Source: Pseudomonas sp. stari2 (GTDB taxonomy: Bacteria > Pseudomonadota > Gammaproteobacteria > Pseudomonadales > Pseudomonadaceae). From it: a stretch of 64,000 nt of DNA. The DNA lies in contig NZ_CP099760.1 of the NCBI RefSeq assembly GCF_040760005.1, forward strand, positions 3,033,501 to 3,097,500. The letters are read 5' to 3'. The translations under genes were made by a program, and so were the position numbers. This document shows, piece after piece, positions 36,265 to 46,015 of this stretch (within the stretch, counting starts at the first letter, position 1; each line of letters opens with the position of its first letter). The notes under the pieces are model-generated. The model was given only the letters and a program-made list of their open reading frames with translations, did not search any database and was not told where the DNA came from.

Positions 36265-37178
36265 GCTTTCGCTCCCCGGTTCAGGGTTTTCACCGCGTTG
36301 CGGCTGTAGAGGGCGTAGAGCACCAATGACAACAGCAGAATCCCCAGCAGCAGGAACGACAGCGAACTGCCCAGCGGCCAGTTGCGCGCAGTGCCGAATT
36401 GCTGCTGGATCAGGTTGCCGATCATCAGGGTCTTGCCGCCGCCGAGAATCGCCGGGGTGATGAAGGCGCCGAGGCTCGGCACGAACACCAGCAACGCGCC
36501 GGCAATCACGCCGGGCATCGACAGCGGCAGGATGATCCGGCGCAGTGCGTGCCAGCGGTTGGCGCCCAGGTCATAAGCGGCTTCAACCAGACGCCAGTCG
36601 AGTTTTTCCAGGGTCGAGTAGATCGGCAGGATCATGAACGGCAGGAAGCTGTAGACCAGACCGACGCTGACCGCGAAGTCGTTGTAGAGCAGGGTGATGC
36701 CGCCGGCACTCGGGAACAGCGCGTTAAGGCTCTGGGCGACCCAGCCCTGTTCGCGCAGGATGATCAGCCACGCGTAGTTGCGGATCAGCAGGTTGGTCCA
36801 GAACGGAATGGTGATGAGCAACACCATCAGGTTGCGTCGGCGCGGGGTCAGGCTCGACATCCACAACGCCACCGGAAACCCGAACAGAAAGCACAACACG
36901 GTGGTGCCGCCGGCCTGGAACACCGAGCGCAACAGTGCCTGGGCGTAGACCCAGTTCAGTTCCAGCTCGCCGTCGAAACCTTCCTGGAAAAACAGCTGCA
37001 CGTAACTCTGCAACTGCCATTGCGCCTGCCAGTCGACGCCGCCGTAGGTGTTGCGCGGCAGCAGGCTGATGTAACCCATGATCCCCAGCGGAATGGCGAT
37101 CAGGGCGAGCAGGGTCAACACCACCGGGCTGAGCAACAGCGCGCGGTTGAGGGAGGGGGAAGTGCTGCTGACGCTCAT
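36261..37178 (-). CDS. ABC transporter permease, PotB/PotH type
   Basis: 305 residues with about six membrane segments and the EAA-like motif region LVEAAYDLGANRWHALRRIILPLSMPGVIAG. It starts one base after the ATPase stop, so the pair is tightly coupled. First permease subunit of the polyamine-type importer. Confidence 0.9.
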   Translation of the reverse strand: MSVSSTSPSLNRALLLSPVVLTLLALIAIPLGIMGYISLLPRNTYGGVDWQAQWQLQSYVQLFFQEGFDGELELNWVYAQALLRSVFQAGGTTVLCFLFGFPVALWMSSLTPRRRNLMVLLITIPFWTNLLIRNYAWLIILREQGWVAQSLNALFPSAGGITLLYNDFAVSVGLVYSFLPFMILPIYSTLEKLDWRLVEAAYDLGANRWHALRRIILPLSMPGVIAGALLVFVPSLGAFITPAILGGGKTLMIGNLIQQQFGTARNWPLGSSLSFLLLGILLLSLVLYALYSRNAVKTLNRGAKA

Positions 37179-37179
37179 C

Positions 37180-38265
37180 TCAGGCCTCCATCAACAGGCA
37201 GGCCTGGGGTGGCAGGCGCACCGCCACGGGCTCGCCGACCGCACGACAAGCGCTCAGGCCTTCGTTGTTTTCCCGCAGCATGACTTTTATGTCGTTGTTC
37301 AAGCGGCACTGGTACAGCGTTGCAGTGCCGACATACAGCACGGCCTCGATCACCCCGCGCAGATGATGGGGTTGATCCGCCGCGACCAGTTGCGAACGCT
37401 CGGGACGAAACGCCAGTTGCACGCTGCTGCCATTGACGCCTTGTGGCGGGCAGGGGATTTCCACCGGCATGCCGTTGGGCACGAAGAGGTTCTGGTTGTG
37501 CTCGCCGCGCTTGAGCTGGCCAGGGAGGAAGTTGATGTCGCCGATGAACTGGGCGACGAAGCGGTGCTGCGGGCGTTCATAGATGTCGGTCGGGGTGCCG
37601 ATCTGCAGGATCTTGCCGGCGGACATCACCGCAATCCGGTCGGACAGGGTCAGGGCTTCTTCCTGATCGTGGGTGACAAAGATGAAGGTGATCCCGGCTT
37701 CCTGTTGCACACGCTTGAGTTCGACCTGCATTTCCTTGCGCAGCTTCAGGTCCAGCGCCGACAGCGGCTCGTCGAGCAACAGTACTTTCGGTTTCGGCGC
37801 CAGGGCCCGGGCCAGAGCCACGCGCTGCTGCTGGCCACCGGACAGTTCCGCCGGTTTGCGCCCGGCCAGGTGCTCCATCTGCACCAGCGCGAGCATCTCG
37901 TCGACCCGTCCGGGGATCGTCTTGCGATCAAGACCCTGCATCTCGAGGCCGAAGGCGATATTCTGCGCGACACTCATGTGCGGAAACAGCGCGTAACTCT
38001 GGAATACCGTGTTGACCCGACGCTTGAACGGCGGCAGGTGATTGACCGTTTCACCCGCCAGACGGATCTCGCCGTCGCTGACGTGTTCGAATCCGGCGAT
38101 GGTGCGCAGCAAGGTGGTTTTGCCGCAGCCCGAGGGGCCGAGCAGGGTGAAGAATTCATTGTCGGCGATGTTCACCGAGACATTGTCGAGGGCTGGCGCG
38201 AGGCCGGGATCGTCGGAGTACCGTTTGGAGACATTACGCACTTCAATTGCTATTGGTTGACCCAT
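37180..38265 (-). CDS. ABC transporter ATP-binding protein, PotA/PotG type
   Basis: 361 residues. Walker A GPSGCGKTT, Q-loop NTVFQSYALFPHMSV, signature LSGGQQQRVALARAL, Walker B VLLLDEPLSALD, H-loop FVTHDQEEAL, and a C-terminal TOBE domain (LAFRPERSQLV). AGAGGA lies before the ATG. First gene of the operon and divergent from the FCD-type GntR regulator. Confidence 0.93.
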   Translation of the reverse strand: MGQPIAIEVRNVSKRYSDDPGLAPALDNVSVNIADNEFFTLLGPSGCGKTTLLRTIAGFEHVSDGEIRLAGETVNHLPPFKRRVNTVFQSYALFPHMSVAQNIAFGLEMQGLDRKTIPGRVDEMLALVQMEHLAGRKPAELSGGQQQRVALARALAPKPKVLLLDEPLSALDLKLRKEMQVELKRVQQEAGITFIFVTHDQEEALTLSDRIAVMSAGKILQIGTPTDIYERPQHRFVAQFIGDINFLPGQLKRGEHNQNLFVPNGMPVEIPCPPQGVNGSSVQLAFRPERSQLVAADQPHHLRGVIEAVLYVGTATLYQCRLNNDIKVMLRENNEGLSACRAVGEPVAVRLPPQACLLMEA

Positions 38266-38285
38266 AATGGTGCAATCCTCTAATT

Positions 38286-38297
38286 ATTGTATGCAAT
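38286..38297. promoter_or_regulatory. Candidate GntR (FadR-type) operator
   Basis: ATTGTATGCAAT is a near-perfect palindrome in the ~140-base gap between the divergent ABC operon and the gntR gene; FCD-type GntR proteins often bind such TTG(T)AT...CAA sites. A related half, GAATGCAATT, lies 12 bases downstream. Confidence 0.5.
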
Positions 38298-38405
38298 ATC
38301 TGAATGCAATTTAGAAATACCCGGATTAATCTGCTTGCGCAACCCCCCATTTCCCAGACTGAGTCTCTCGTCGGGCAGCGTTGCCAGCATTGAAGGAGCT
38401 GTTGA

Positions 38406-39095
38406 ATGACCGAGAAGAAAACGGAAACCACGGTCGACCGCGTCTACCAAGGGGTTTACGAGGCGATCAGCAAGCGCTCGCTGCGTCCGGGAATGAAACT
38501 GGGCGAGGCGTCGCTGGCGGAATTGTTCAATGTCAGCCGCACGTCGGTTCGCGCCGCGCTCAAGCAACTGGAGGCCGACGGACTGGTCACCACCGAGCCC
38601 AATAAAGGTGCGTCGGTGTCGCTACCCAGCGATGAAGAGATCCGTTCGCTGTTCGAAACCCGGCGTCTGATCGAGATCGGCATCGTCACCGAGCTGTGCC
38701 GGCGCAAGGACTCCGCCGCGATGCAGGATCTGCGCGAGCATCTATTGCTGGAAGATGAAGCCCACGCAGCCGGCGACCACGAGCGGTTGATTCACCTGCT
38801 CGGCGAGTTCCACCTCAAACTGGCCCGCAGCCTGAACAACCCGGTGTTGCTCGACTGGTTCCAGAAGCTGATATCCCGCGCCTCGCTGTACGCCGCCGCG
38901 CTGGATGACGACAGCCACGAAGCTTGCCGCGACGACGAACACTTGCGCCTGATCGAATACATCGAGGCCGGCAACCAGAGCGCGGCGATCGAGCTGACCT
39001 GTATGCATCTGGATGGCATTCAGAAGGCGATTCTTGATGTCGCTGCCAAGCTGAAAACCGGTTATCACCCGCTCAAGCACTTGATCGAGGTGTGA
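38406..39095 (+). CDS. GntR-family regulator, FadR/FCD subfamily
   Basis: 229 residues. Winged helix at about 10-75 (VYQGVYEAISKRSLRPGMKLGEASLAELF, VSRTSVRAALKQLEADGLV). FCD effector domain with the metal-type pattern ETRRLIEIGIVTELC, DEAHAAGDHERLIHLLGEFHLKLA and CMHLDGIQKAI. AAGGAG precedes the ATG. Divergent from the polyamine-type importer and amidohydrolase operon, its probable target. Confidence 0.88.
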   Translation: MTEKKTETTVDRVYQGVYEAISKRSLRPGMKLGEASLAELFNVSRTSVRAALKQLEADGLVTTEPNKGASVSLPSDEEIRSLFETRRLIEIGIVTELCRRKDSAAMQDLREHLLLEDEAHAAGDHERLIHLLGEFHLKLARSLNNPVLLDWFQKLISRASLYAAALDDDSHEACRDDEHLRLIEYIEAGNQSAAIELTCMHLDGIQKAILDVAAKLKTGYHPLKHLIEV

Positions 39096-39226
39096 ATTCC
39101 GGTCGCCAGTGAAATCAGCTATACCTCTAATGAAACCATTGCCCCCCGCAAGGCTCGAAACAGACGGGCGTGACGTCACTGGACGTAGCGACATATCGGA
39201 CAAACCATAAGGCGTTGGATCAAACG

Positions 39227-41338
39227 ATGCAGTTCTTATCCGATAGCCACGGGTGTGACGGCTGGCAAGGCGAGATGGCCGGACGCATCCGTGCGTTCGA
39301 CTGGAGCGGTACGGATCTGGGCCCCCTCGAAACATGGCCGGCCAGCCTGTGCAGCACGGTGCAGTTGATGCTCGCCTCGCCGTTGCCGATGGTCATGCTC
39401 TGGGGCCATGCCGGTTACATGATCTACAACGACGCCTACTCGCGGTTCGCCGGCGGCCGGCACCCGTATCTGCTGGGTGTGCCGGTGGAACTGGGCTGGC
39501 CGGAAGTCGCTGATTTCAACCGGCATGTGGTCGACACATGCCTGGCTGGCGGTACGCTGTCCTATCGCAACAAAGAACTGGTCCTGCTACGCGCCGGCGT
39601 TCCCGAAGATGTCTGGATGGACCTTTATTACAGTCCGGTCGCTGACGATGCGGGAGTACCTTCCGGCGTGATGGCGATGGTGGTGGAAACCACCGAACTG
39701 GTGCTGTCAGAACGCCTGCGCCAGGCTGCCGAAGACGCCTATCGCGCCGACAATGAGCGAGTGCGTCTGGCGCTGAATGCCGGGGCATTGCTCGGTTCAT
39801 TTGTCTGGGACGTGAGAAACAACGTGCTGTCGGCGGACGAGCGCTTTGCCCGGACCTTTTCCTTCCCGCCGGATCAGGACCTGACCAACCTGCCGCAGCA
39901 CATTGCCGAAGCGCACATTCATCCCGATGACCGCGTCTGGGTGCAGGAGTGCGTCGAAAACTCGGTACGCACCGGCGAGCCCTACAACGCCGAATACCGA
40001 GTGATCCGCGCTGACGGCAGCCATTCATGGGTGCTGGCAAGCGGCTGTTGTGAGTTCGATGAACAGGGCCAGCCGTTCCGTTTCCCCGGGGTACTGATCG
40101 ACATCCATGAACGCAAGACCGCTGAAGAATCCCTGCTTAAATTCACCCGAAACCTTGAGCAGCGCGTGGCTGATGAAGTGGAAGCACGCCTCAACGCCGA
40201 AGAGCAATTGCGCCAGTCGCAGAAGCTCGAAGCCATCGGCGGCCTCACCGGCGGCGTGGCTCACGACTTCAACAACCTGCTGCAGGTGATCGCTGGCAAC
40301 CTGCACCTGTTGGCGCGGCATGAGCCGAACAACGCCAATGTGCAACGCCGGGTCAGCGCGTCGCTGGCGGCGGTCGAGCGCGGCGCCAAGCTGTCCTCGC
40401 AACTGCTGGCGTTCGCCCGGCGTCAGCCGCTGTCGCCGGCGGTGTGCGATCCACGGCAAATCTTCGAAGGTGTCGGCGAATTGCTGCAACGGGCACTGGG
40501 AGAAACCATTCAGATCGACGTGCAGTTGCCCGTAGAACCGTGGCACATCAACGTCGATCGTAATCAACTGGAAAACGCGATTCTCAATCTGGCGATCAAC
40601 GCCCGGGATGCCATGAAGGGCGAGGGCACCATCGTCCTCGGCGCCACCAATACTTCACTGGATCGGGCGTTCTGCGCCGGCAAGGGCATTGTGCCGGGGG
40701 ATTTCGTGCGGGTCTCGGTCAGCGACAGCGGCGTGGGCATTGCCCCGCACATGCTGGAACAGGTGTTCGAGCCGTTCTTCACCACCAAGGCCGACGGGCA
40801 GGGCACGGGCCTCGGATTAAGCATGGTGTTCGGTTTTGTCAAACAGAGCGGCGGGCATGTCGAGATCGACAGCCAGATCGGCGAGGGTACGCGGGTTCAG
40901 TTGTATTTCCCGCGCAGTTTGCGGCCGCTGATCGATGAGACGCCTGACGTGCGCCGTCAGCAGGCCGGTGGCAATGAAACGATTCTGGTGGTCGAGGACA
41001 ACGAAGCCGTACGCACTTCGGCGGTGGAGCTGTTGCGCGAAGAAGGCTATCGGGTATTGATCGCCGGTAATGGCGATGCGGCCATGCAGATGCTGCTGGA
41101 AGGCGCCCGAGTCGACCTGATCTTCACCGACGTGGTCATGCCCGGGCTGATCAAAAGCTCCGATCTCGCCGCCTGGGCCAAGGTGCAAATGCCGCCGGTG
41201 GCCGTGCTGTTCACCTCCGGCCACACCCGCGACATCATCTCGCGCAATCACCAGCTCAGCCCCGACACTCATTTGCTCGGCAAGCCCTACGGGCCGGAAG
41301 CGTTGTTGCAGATGATCCGTGCGGTGCTGAGTGCCTGA
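39227..41338 (+). CDS. PAS-domain hybrid histidine kinase with C-terminal receiver
   Basis: 703 residues. Two PAS/GAF-like sensory segments (about 20-320; the second contains EYRVIRADGSHSWVLASG), a coiled coil, HisKA with His346 in GGVAHDFNNLL, HATPase with NAILNLAINARDAM (N box), DSGVGI (G1) and GTGLGLSMVFG (G2), and a receiver with phospho-acceptor Asp635 in IFTDVVMPG. No membrane segment, so a cytosolic sensor. I prefer ATG 39227 to the upstream GTG 39170, whose extra 19 residues show no family resemblance and which overlaps the palindrome GTGACGTCAC. Signal and output unknown. Confidence 0.85.
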   Translation: MQFLSDSHGCDGWQGEMAGRIRAFDWSGTDLGPLETWPASLCSTVQLMLASPLPMVMLWGHAGYMIYNDAYSRFAGGRHPYLLGVPVELGWPEVADFNRHVVDTCLAGGTLSYRNKELVLLRAGVPEDVWMDLYYSPVADDAGVPSGVMAMVVETTELVLSERLRQAAEDAYRADNERVRLALNAGALLGSFVWDVRNNVLSADERFARTFSFPPDQDLTNLPQHIAEAHIHPDDRVWVQECVENSVRTGEPYNAEYRVIRADGSHSWVLASGCCEFDEQGQPFRFPGVLIDIHERKTAEESLLKFTRNLEQRVADEVEARLNAEEQLRQSQKLEAIGGLTGGVAHDFNNLLQVIAGNLHLLARHEPNNANVQRRVSASLAAVERGAKLSSQLLAFARRQPLSPAVCDPRQIFEGVGELLQRALGETIQIDVQLPVEPWHINVDRNQLENAILNLAINARDAMKGEGTIVLGATNTSLDRAFCAGKGIVPGDFVRVSVSDSGVGIAPHMLEQVFEPFFTTKADGQGTGLGLSMVFGFVKQSGGHVEIDSQIGEGTRVQLYFPRSLRPLIDETPDVRRQQAGGNETILVVEDNEAVRTSAVELLREEGYRVLIAGNGDAAMQMLLEGARVDLIFTDVVMPGLIKSSDLAAWAKVQMPPVAVLFTSGHTRDIISRNHQLSPDTHLLGKPYGPEALLQMIRAVLSA

Positions 41339-41367
41339 GCAATTCTTCTTCAGACCAAGGTTGGCCA

Positions 41368-44001
41368 ATGACTTCCAAGCGCAGCTCCAGTTCCACCGCC
41401 GGCATGGTCCGGGTGCGCGGTGCCCGCGAACACAATCTGCAGAACGTCGACGTCGATATTCCCCGGGATGCGCTGGTGGTGTTCACCGGCGTGTCCGGGT
41501 CGGGCAAGTCGTCGCTGGCGTTCTCCACCTTGTATGCCGAAGCGCAGCGCCGCTATTTTGAATCGGTAGCGCCCTACGCGCGGCGGCTGATCGACCAGGT
41601 CGGCGTGCCGGACGTCGACTCCATCGACGGTCTGCCACCGGCGGTGGCGCTGCAACAGCAACGCGGCACGCCCAGTACACGCTCGTCGGTGGGCAGCGTG
41701 ACCACGCTGTCGAGCCTGATCCGCATGCTGTATTCCCGCGCCGGGAGTTACCCGCCAGGCCAGCCGATGCTGTACGCCGAGGATTTTTCACCGAACACGC
41801 CGCAAGGTGCCTGCCCGGAATGCCACGGATTGGGTCGGGTCTATGAAGTGACCGAAGCCTTGATGGTGCCCGATCCGGAGCTGACCATCCGCCAGCGCGC
41901 CGTGGCGTCCTGGCCGCTGGCCTGGCAGGGGCAGAACCTGCGCGACATCCTGGTGACCATGGGCATTGATGTCGACATCCCCTGGCGCAAACTGCCGAAA
42001 AAACAGCGCGACTGGATTCTGTTCACCGAAGAGACGCCAACGGTTCCGGTATATGCCGGGCTGACGCCGGAAGAAACCCGTGTGGCTCTGGAACGCAAGA
42101 TGGAGCCGAGCTATCAAGGCACCTTCACCGGCGCCCGACGCTACATCCTGCATACGTTTACCCATTCGCAAAGTGCGCTGATGAAGAAGCGCGTTTCGCA
42201 GTTCATGCTCGGCAGCCTGTGCCCGTTGTGCGATGGCAAACGCCTGAAACGCGAGGCGCTATCGGTAACGTTTGCCGGCCACGACATCGGCGAGTTGTCG
42301 CGGATGCCGCTGCTGCAAGTCGCCGAGGTCTTGAAACCGGTGGCGGACGCGAGCTGGCTGGAACACGCCGATGAAACCGGCGAAACCCTGACCCACGGCC
42401 AGACCCGCGAAGCCCACCAGCAGCGTGTCGCCCATGGCGCCAGTGGCCACGCCAACGCGCCAGACGTGCGCCATACGCCCAACCTGTCGCTGGAAAAACG
42501 CCTGGCGGCACAGCGCATCGCCGAGGACCTGCTTGAGCGGGTCAGCACCCTGACCGATCTCGGTCTCGGTTATCTGGCGCTGGAGCGCAGTACGCCGACT
42601 CTCTCGTCCGGGGAGTTGCAGCGCCTGCGCCTGGCCACGCAACTGGGCTCGCAACTGTTTGGTGTGATTTACGTGCTTGATGAACCCTCCGCCGGTCTGC
42701 ATCCGGCCGACGGCGAGGCGTTGTTCGATGCCTTGCAGCGGCTCAAGGCTGACGGCAACAGTGTGTTTGTGGTCGAGCACGATCTGGACACCATGCGCCG
42801 CGCTGACTGGTTGATCGATGTCGGCCCGGCGGCGGGCGAGAAGGGCGGGCAGATTCTCTACAGCGGTCCGCCTGCCGGGCTTTCAGCCATCGAGCAGTCG
42901 CAGACCCGCGCCTATCTGTTCGCCGAACAGCAACGGCCGACCCGCACCGCGCGTAAACCGTCGGGCTGGCTGAAGCTCGATGGCGTCACGCGCAACAACC
43001 TCAACAACCTCAGCGCCGAATTTCCGTTGGGCTGTTTCACTTCGGTCACCGGGGTCTCCGGTTCCGGCAAGTCGAGCCTGGTCAGCCAGGCGCTGCTGGA
43101 ACTGGTCGGCGTGCAGCTCGGGCGCAGCGCCAGTGACGCTGAACCGGAAGAACTCAATCTGGAAGACGATACGCCGACCGCCAGCACCGGCCAGGTCAGC
43201 GCCGGGCTGGAGTCGATCAAGCGTCTGGTGCAGGTCGATCAGAAGCCCATCGGCCGCACGCCACGCTCCAATCTGGCGACCTACACAGGGCTGTTCGACA
43301 ACGTGCGCAAGCTGTTCGCCGCCACCCCTCAGGCGCAAGAGGCGGGCTACGACGCCGGGCAGTTTTCCTTCAACGTCGCCAAGGGCCGTTGCCCGACTTG
43401 CGAGGGCGAGGGGTTTGTCAGTGTCGAGTTGCTGTTCATGCCGAGCGTCTATGCGCCGTGCCCAACCTGTCATGGCGCACGTTACAACCCCGAGACGCTT
43501 GCGGTTCAGTGGCAGGGGTTGAGCATTGCTCAGGTGCTGCAATTGACCGTGGACGAGGCGGTGACGGTGTTTGCCGAGCAACCGGCGATCCGCCGCTCAC
43601 TGGAAGTGCTGCGCGATATCGGACTCGATTACCTGCGCCTCGGTCAACCGGCGACCGAGTTGTCCGGAGGCGAGGCGCAGCGGATCAAACTGGCCACCGA
43701 GCTGCAGCGCAATGCCCGTGGTGCAACGTTGTATGTGCTGGACGAGCCCACTACCGGGCTGCACCCGCGAGACGTCGACCGCTTGCTGGAGCAACTGGAC
43801 AATCTGGTGAGCGCAGGGCACACGGTGATTGTGGTCGAGCACGAAATGCGCGTGGTGGCGCAGAGCGACTGGGTGATCGATATCGGTCCGGGTGCTGGAG
43901 ATCAGGGCGGCAAAATCGTCGTGGCCGGTACGCCGCAGAAAGTCGCCGCGAACAAGAAGAGCCGGACTGCGCCGTTTCTTGCCCGGGCGTTGAGCTGCTG
44001 A
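41368..44001 (+). CDS. uvrA: Class II UvrA-type excinuclease ATPase
   Basis: 877 residues, shorter than canonical UvrA (about 940). Two ABC ATPase halves: Walker A TGVSGSGKSSLAF and TGVSGSGKSSLVS; signatures TLSSGELQRLRLA and ELSGGEAQRIKLA; Walker B in YVLDEPSAGLHP and YVLDEPTTGLHP. Zinc-type CxxC pairs are seen at CPECHG, CPLCDG, CPTCEG and CPTCHG. The region between the first Walker A and first CxxC lacks most of the UvrB-binding insert, as in UvrA2 proteins linked to resistance to DNA-damaging compounds. Adjacent hybrid kinases give no functional clue. A terminator follows. Confidence 0.85.
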   Translation: MTSKRSSSSTAGMVRVRGAREHNLQNVDVDIPRDALVVFTGVSGSGKSSLAFSTLYAEAQRRYFESVAPYARRLIDQVGVPDVDSIDGLPPAVALQQQRGTPSTRSSVGSVTTLSSLIRMLYSRAGSYPPGQPMLYAEDFSPNTPQGACPECHGLGRVYEVTEALMVPDPELTIRQRAVASWPLAWQGQNLRDILVTMGIDVDIPWRKLPKKQRDWILFTEETPTVPVYAGLTPEETRVALERKMEPSYQGTFTGARRYILHTFTHSQSALMKKRVSQFMLGSLCPLCDGKRLKREALSVTFAGHDIGELSRMPLLQVAEVLKPVADASWLEHADETGETLTHGQTREAHQQRVAHGASGHANAPDVRHTPNLSLEKRLAAQRIAEDLLERVSTLTDLGLGYLALERSTPTLSSGELQRLRLATQLGSQLFGVIYVLDEPSAGLHPADGEALFDALQRLKADGNSVFVVEHDLDTMRRADWLIDVGPAAGEKGGQILYSGPPAGLSAIEQSQTRAYLFAEQQRPTRTARKPSGWLKLDGVTRNNLNNLSAEFPLGCFTSVTGVSGSGKSSLVSQALLELVGVQLGRSASDAEPEELNLEDDTPTASTGQVSAGLESIKRLVQVDQKPIGRTPRSNLATYTGLFDNVRKLFAATPQAQEAGYDAGQFSFNVAKGRCPTCEGEGFVSVELLFMPSVYAPCPTCHGARYNPETLAVQWQGLSIAQVLQLTVDEAVTVFAEQPAIRRSLEVLRDIGLDYLRLGQPATELSGGEAQRIKLATELQRNARGATLYVLDEPTTGLHPRDVDRLLEQLDNLVSAGHTVIVVEHEMRVVAQSDWVIDIGPGAGDQGGKIVVAGTPQKVAANKKSRTAPFLARALSC

Positions 44002-44014
44002 TTGCAGCGCCTTG

Positions 44015-44040
44015 GCCGGCCTCATCGCGGGCAAGCCCGC
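44015..44040. repeat. REP-type palindrome
   Basis: GGCCGGCCTCATC precedes GCGGGC-AA-GCCCGC, the same REP form as the copy near 34.36 kb. It lies between convergent genes, directly before a terminator hairpin. Confidence 0.75.
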
Positions 44041-44061
44041 CTCCAAAGGGGGAGGCGTTTT
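44038..44061 (+). terminator. Rho-independent terminator after the uvrA-type gene
   Basis: CGCCTCC/GGAGGCG stem around AAAGGG, followed by TTTT. It partly overlaps the REP palindrome. Confidence 0.75.
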
Positions 44062-44071
44062 GTGCGGCGTA

Positions 44072-46015
44072 TCAGGCGCCGTCGAGCGTACGGCGCACCT
44101 TGTCCAGCAATTCACTGATCTGGAACGGCTTGACCAGCATGTCCATGCCGGCACCGAGAAACACCTGACGGTTGATCGCGGTTTCCGCGTAACCGGTCAT
44201 GAACAGGATCGGCAATCCTTCGCGCCAGCCGCGGGCAACGTCTGCCAGTTCGCGACCGCTCATGCGTGGCAGGCCAACGTCGGTCAGCAGCAGGTTGATC
44301 GAGGGCTCATTCTGCAGGCGTTCCAGCGCGGTTTCGACATCGCCGGCCTGGGTGCAGCGGTAACCGGCGTCTTCCAGCACTTCGGTGACGAACAGCCGCA
44401 CCGACGGCATGTCCTCGACGATCAGCACATGCTCGCCGGAACCTTGCGGGTCGACGGCTGGCGGCACCAGATCGACGGCCGTCGGGTCGCTGGTGGCCGG
44501 CAGCATGATGGTCACTTCGGTGCCGCGCCGGGCGACGCTGCGGATGTGTGCATCGCCGCCGGACTGACGGGCGAAACCGTAAATCATCGACAACCCCAGA
44601 CCGGTGCCCTGGCCCAATGGCTTGGTGGTGAAAAACGGGTCGAACACCTTGTCGATCAAGCTGTGCTCGATGCCGGTGCCGTCGTCGCGTACCGACAGCG
44701 CCACGTAGGAGCCATCGGTCAGGTTCGGGTCGCCGTGGGAGTACGCCGCATAGGTGCTGACCCAGATATTGCCGCCTTGCGGCAACGCATCCCGAGCATT
44801 GATGATCAGGTTGAGCACGGCGCTTTCCAGTTGAATCGGATCGACCAGGGCGATGGCCGGTTTGCTGGTCAGCTCAAGCTTGAGGGCGATGCGTTCGCCG
44901 ATGGTGCGCACCAGCAACTCTTCGAGCGAGCGCACGTGATCGTTGATGTCCACCGGCCGGGTGTCCAGTGGCTGTTGCCGGGCAAAGGCCAGCAGGCGAT
45001 GGGTGAGTGACGCGGCGCTCATCGCCGAATTCAGCGCGGCGTCGGCGTAGAACTGCACCTTGTCGAGACGGGCGTCGGCGACACGTTTCTGGATCAGTTC
45101 CAGGCTGGCGATGATCCCGGTCAGGAGGTTATTGAAGTCATGGGCGATGCCGCCGGTGAGCTTGCCCAGCGCGTCCATTTTCTGCACTTGCAGCAATTGA
45201 GCTTCGGCCCGTACCCGGTCGGCGACTTCCTTGGCCAGTTGCGTGGTGGTGTCGTCCAGCTGTGCCAGGTGCGAGCGTTCACGGTGACGGTGTTCGGTGA
45301 CGTCTTCGACGAACACCAGGCTCAGTTCCGGCGTACGGTACGGGGAAATCTGCCACTGGGTTTCGCGGATTTCGCCCTGCACGCGCATGTTCAGCGTGCC
45401 TTTCCAGCGTTCTCCGTCCACCAGCCGCAGACGCAATTCCTTGAGGATGGCGCCCTGATCTTCGGCAAAGCACTCGTCGAGGATCTGCGCGTCGCGGTTG
45501 TCCTGGATCAGTTGGGCGAAGGCGTGGTTGCACTCGTGGACTTTCAGGGTTGCATCGATGACCGCAATCGGCGCCGAGACATTGACGAAGATTTCCCGGA
45601 AGCGTGCCTCGCTTTCGCGCAGGGCGTTCTCCGTGTCACGCACCCGCAGTAGGGTGCGCAGGGTCGCGAGCAAAACATCGGGATCGACCGGGTGAATCAG
45701 GTAGGCGTCAGCCCCGGCGTCGAGACCGGTGATGATGTCGCCGGTCTGGATCGACGCCGCCGACACATGGATCACCGGGAGCAGGGCAGTGCGAGAGTCG
45801 GCGCGCAGTTCACGGACGATGTCGAAACCGCTCATGTCCGGCAGGTTGACGTCGAGAATCAACGCATCCAGTGCTTCGCTGGCGATCAGCGCCAGACCTT
45901 CGCCACCGGTGCCGGCCTCCAGCACTTCGTAGCCATGGCGCTCCAGTCGTCGGCGCAAGGCATAGCGGGTGGCGACGTTGTCGTCGACGATCAGCAGGCG
46001 GATGTCATGTTTCAT
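44072..46015 (-). CDS. Hybrid histidine kinase: receiver-PAS-HisKA-HATPase-receiver
   Basis: 647 residues. N-terminal receiver with Asp55 in LILDVNLPD, PAS segment (about 130-250), HisKA with His292 in GGIAHDFNNLL, HATPase with NLIINARDALP, RDDGTGI and GTGLGLSMIYG, and a second receiver with LLLTDVGLP. Soluble. The start overlaps the upstream histidine kinase stop by 11 bases. Last gene of the stressosome-like operon; the N-terminal receiver could be phosphorylated by that kinase, forming a relay (inference). Confidence 0.88.
   Translation of the reverse strand: MKHDIRLLIVDDNVATRYALRRRLERHGYEVLEAGTGGEGLALIASEALDALILDVNLPDMSGFDIVRELRADSRTALLPVIHVSAASIQTGDIITGLDAGADAYLIHPVDPDVLLATLRTLLRVRDTENALRESEARFREIFVNVSAPIAVIDATLKVHECNHAFAQLIQDNRDAQILDECFAEDQGAILKELRLRLVDGERWKGTLNMRVQGEIRETQWQISPYRTPELSLVFVEDVTEHRHRERSHLAQLDDTTTQLAKEVADRVRAEAQLLQVQKMDALGKLTGGIAHDFNNLLTGIIASLELIQKRVADARLDKVQFYADAALNSAMSAASLTHRLLAFARQQPLDTRPVDINDHVRSLEELLVRTIGERIALKLELTSKPAIALVDPIQLESAVLNLIINARDALPQGGNIWVSTYAAYSHGDPNLTDGSYVALSVRDDGTGIEHSLIDKVFDPFFTTKPLGQGTGLGLSMIYGFARQSGGDAHIRSVARRGTEVTIMLPATSDPTAVDLVPPAVDPQGSGEHVLIVEDMPSVRLFVTEVLEDAGYRCTQAGDVETALERLQNEPSINLLLTDVGLPRMSGRELADVARGWREGLPILFMTGYAETAINRQVFLGAGMDMLVKPFQISELLDKVRRTLDGA

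Noticed and set aside
39170..39226. GTG start at 39170 for the hybrid kinase
   Set aside because: It sits in the palindrome GTGACGTCAC without an SD, and the added residues look non-coding; ATG 39227 is preferred.
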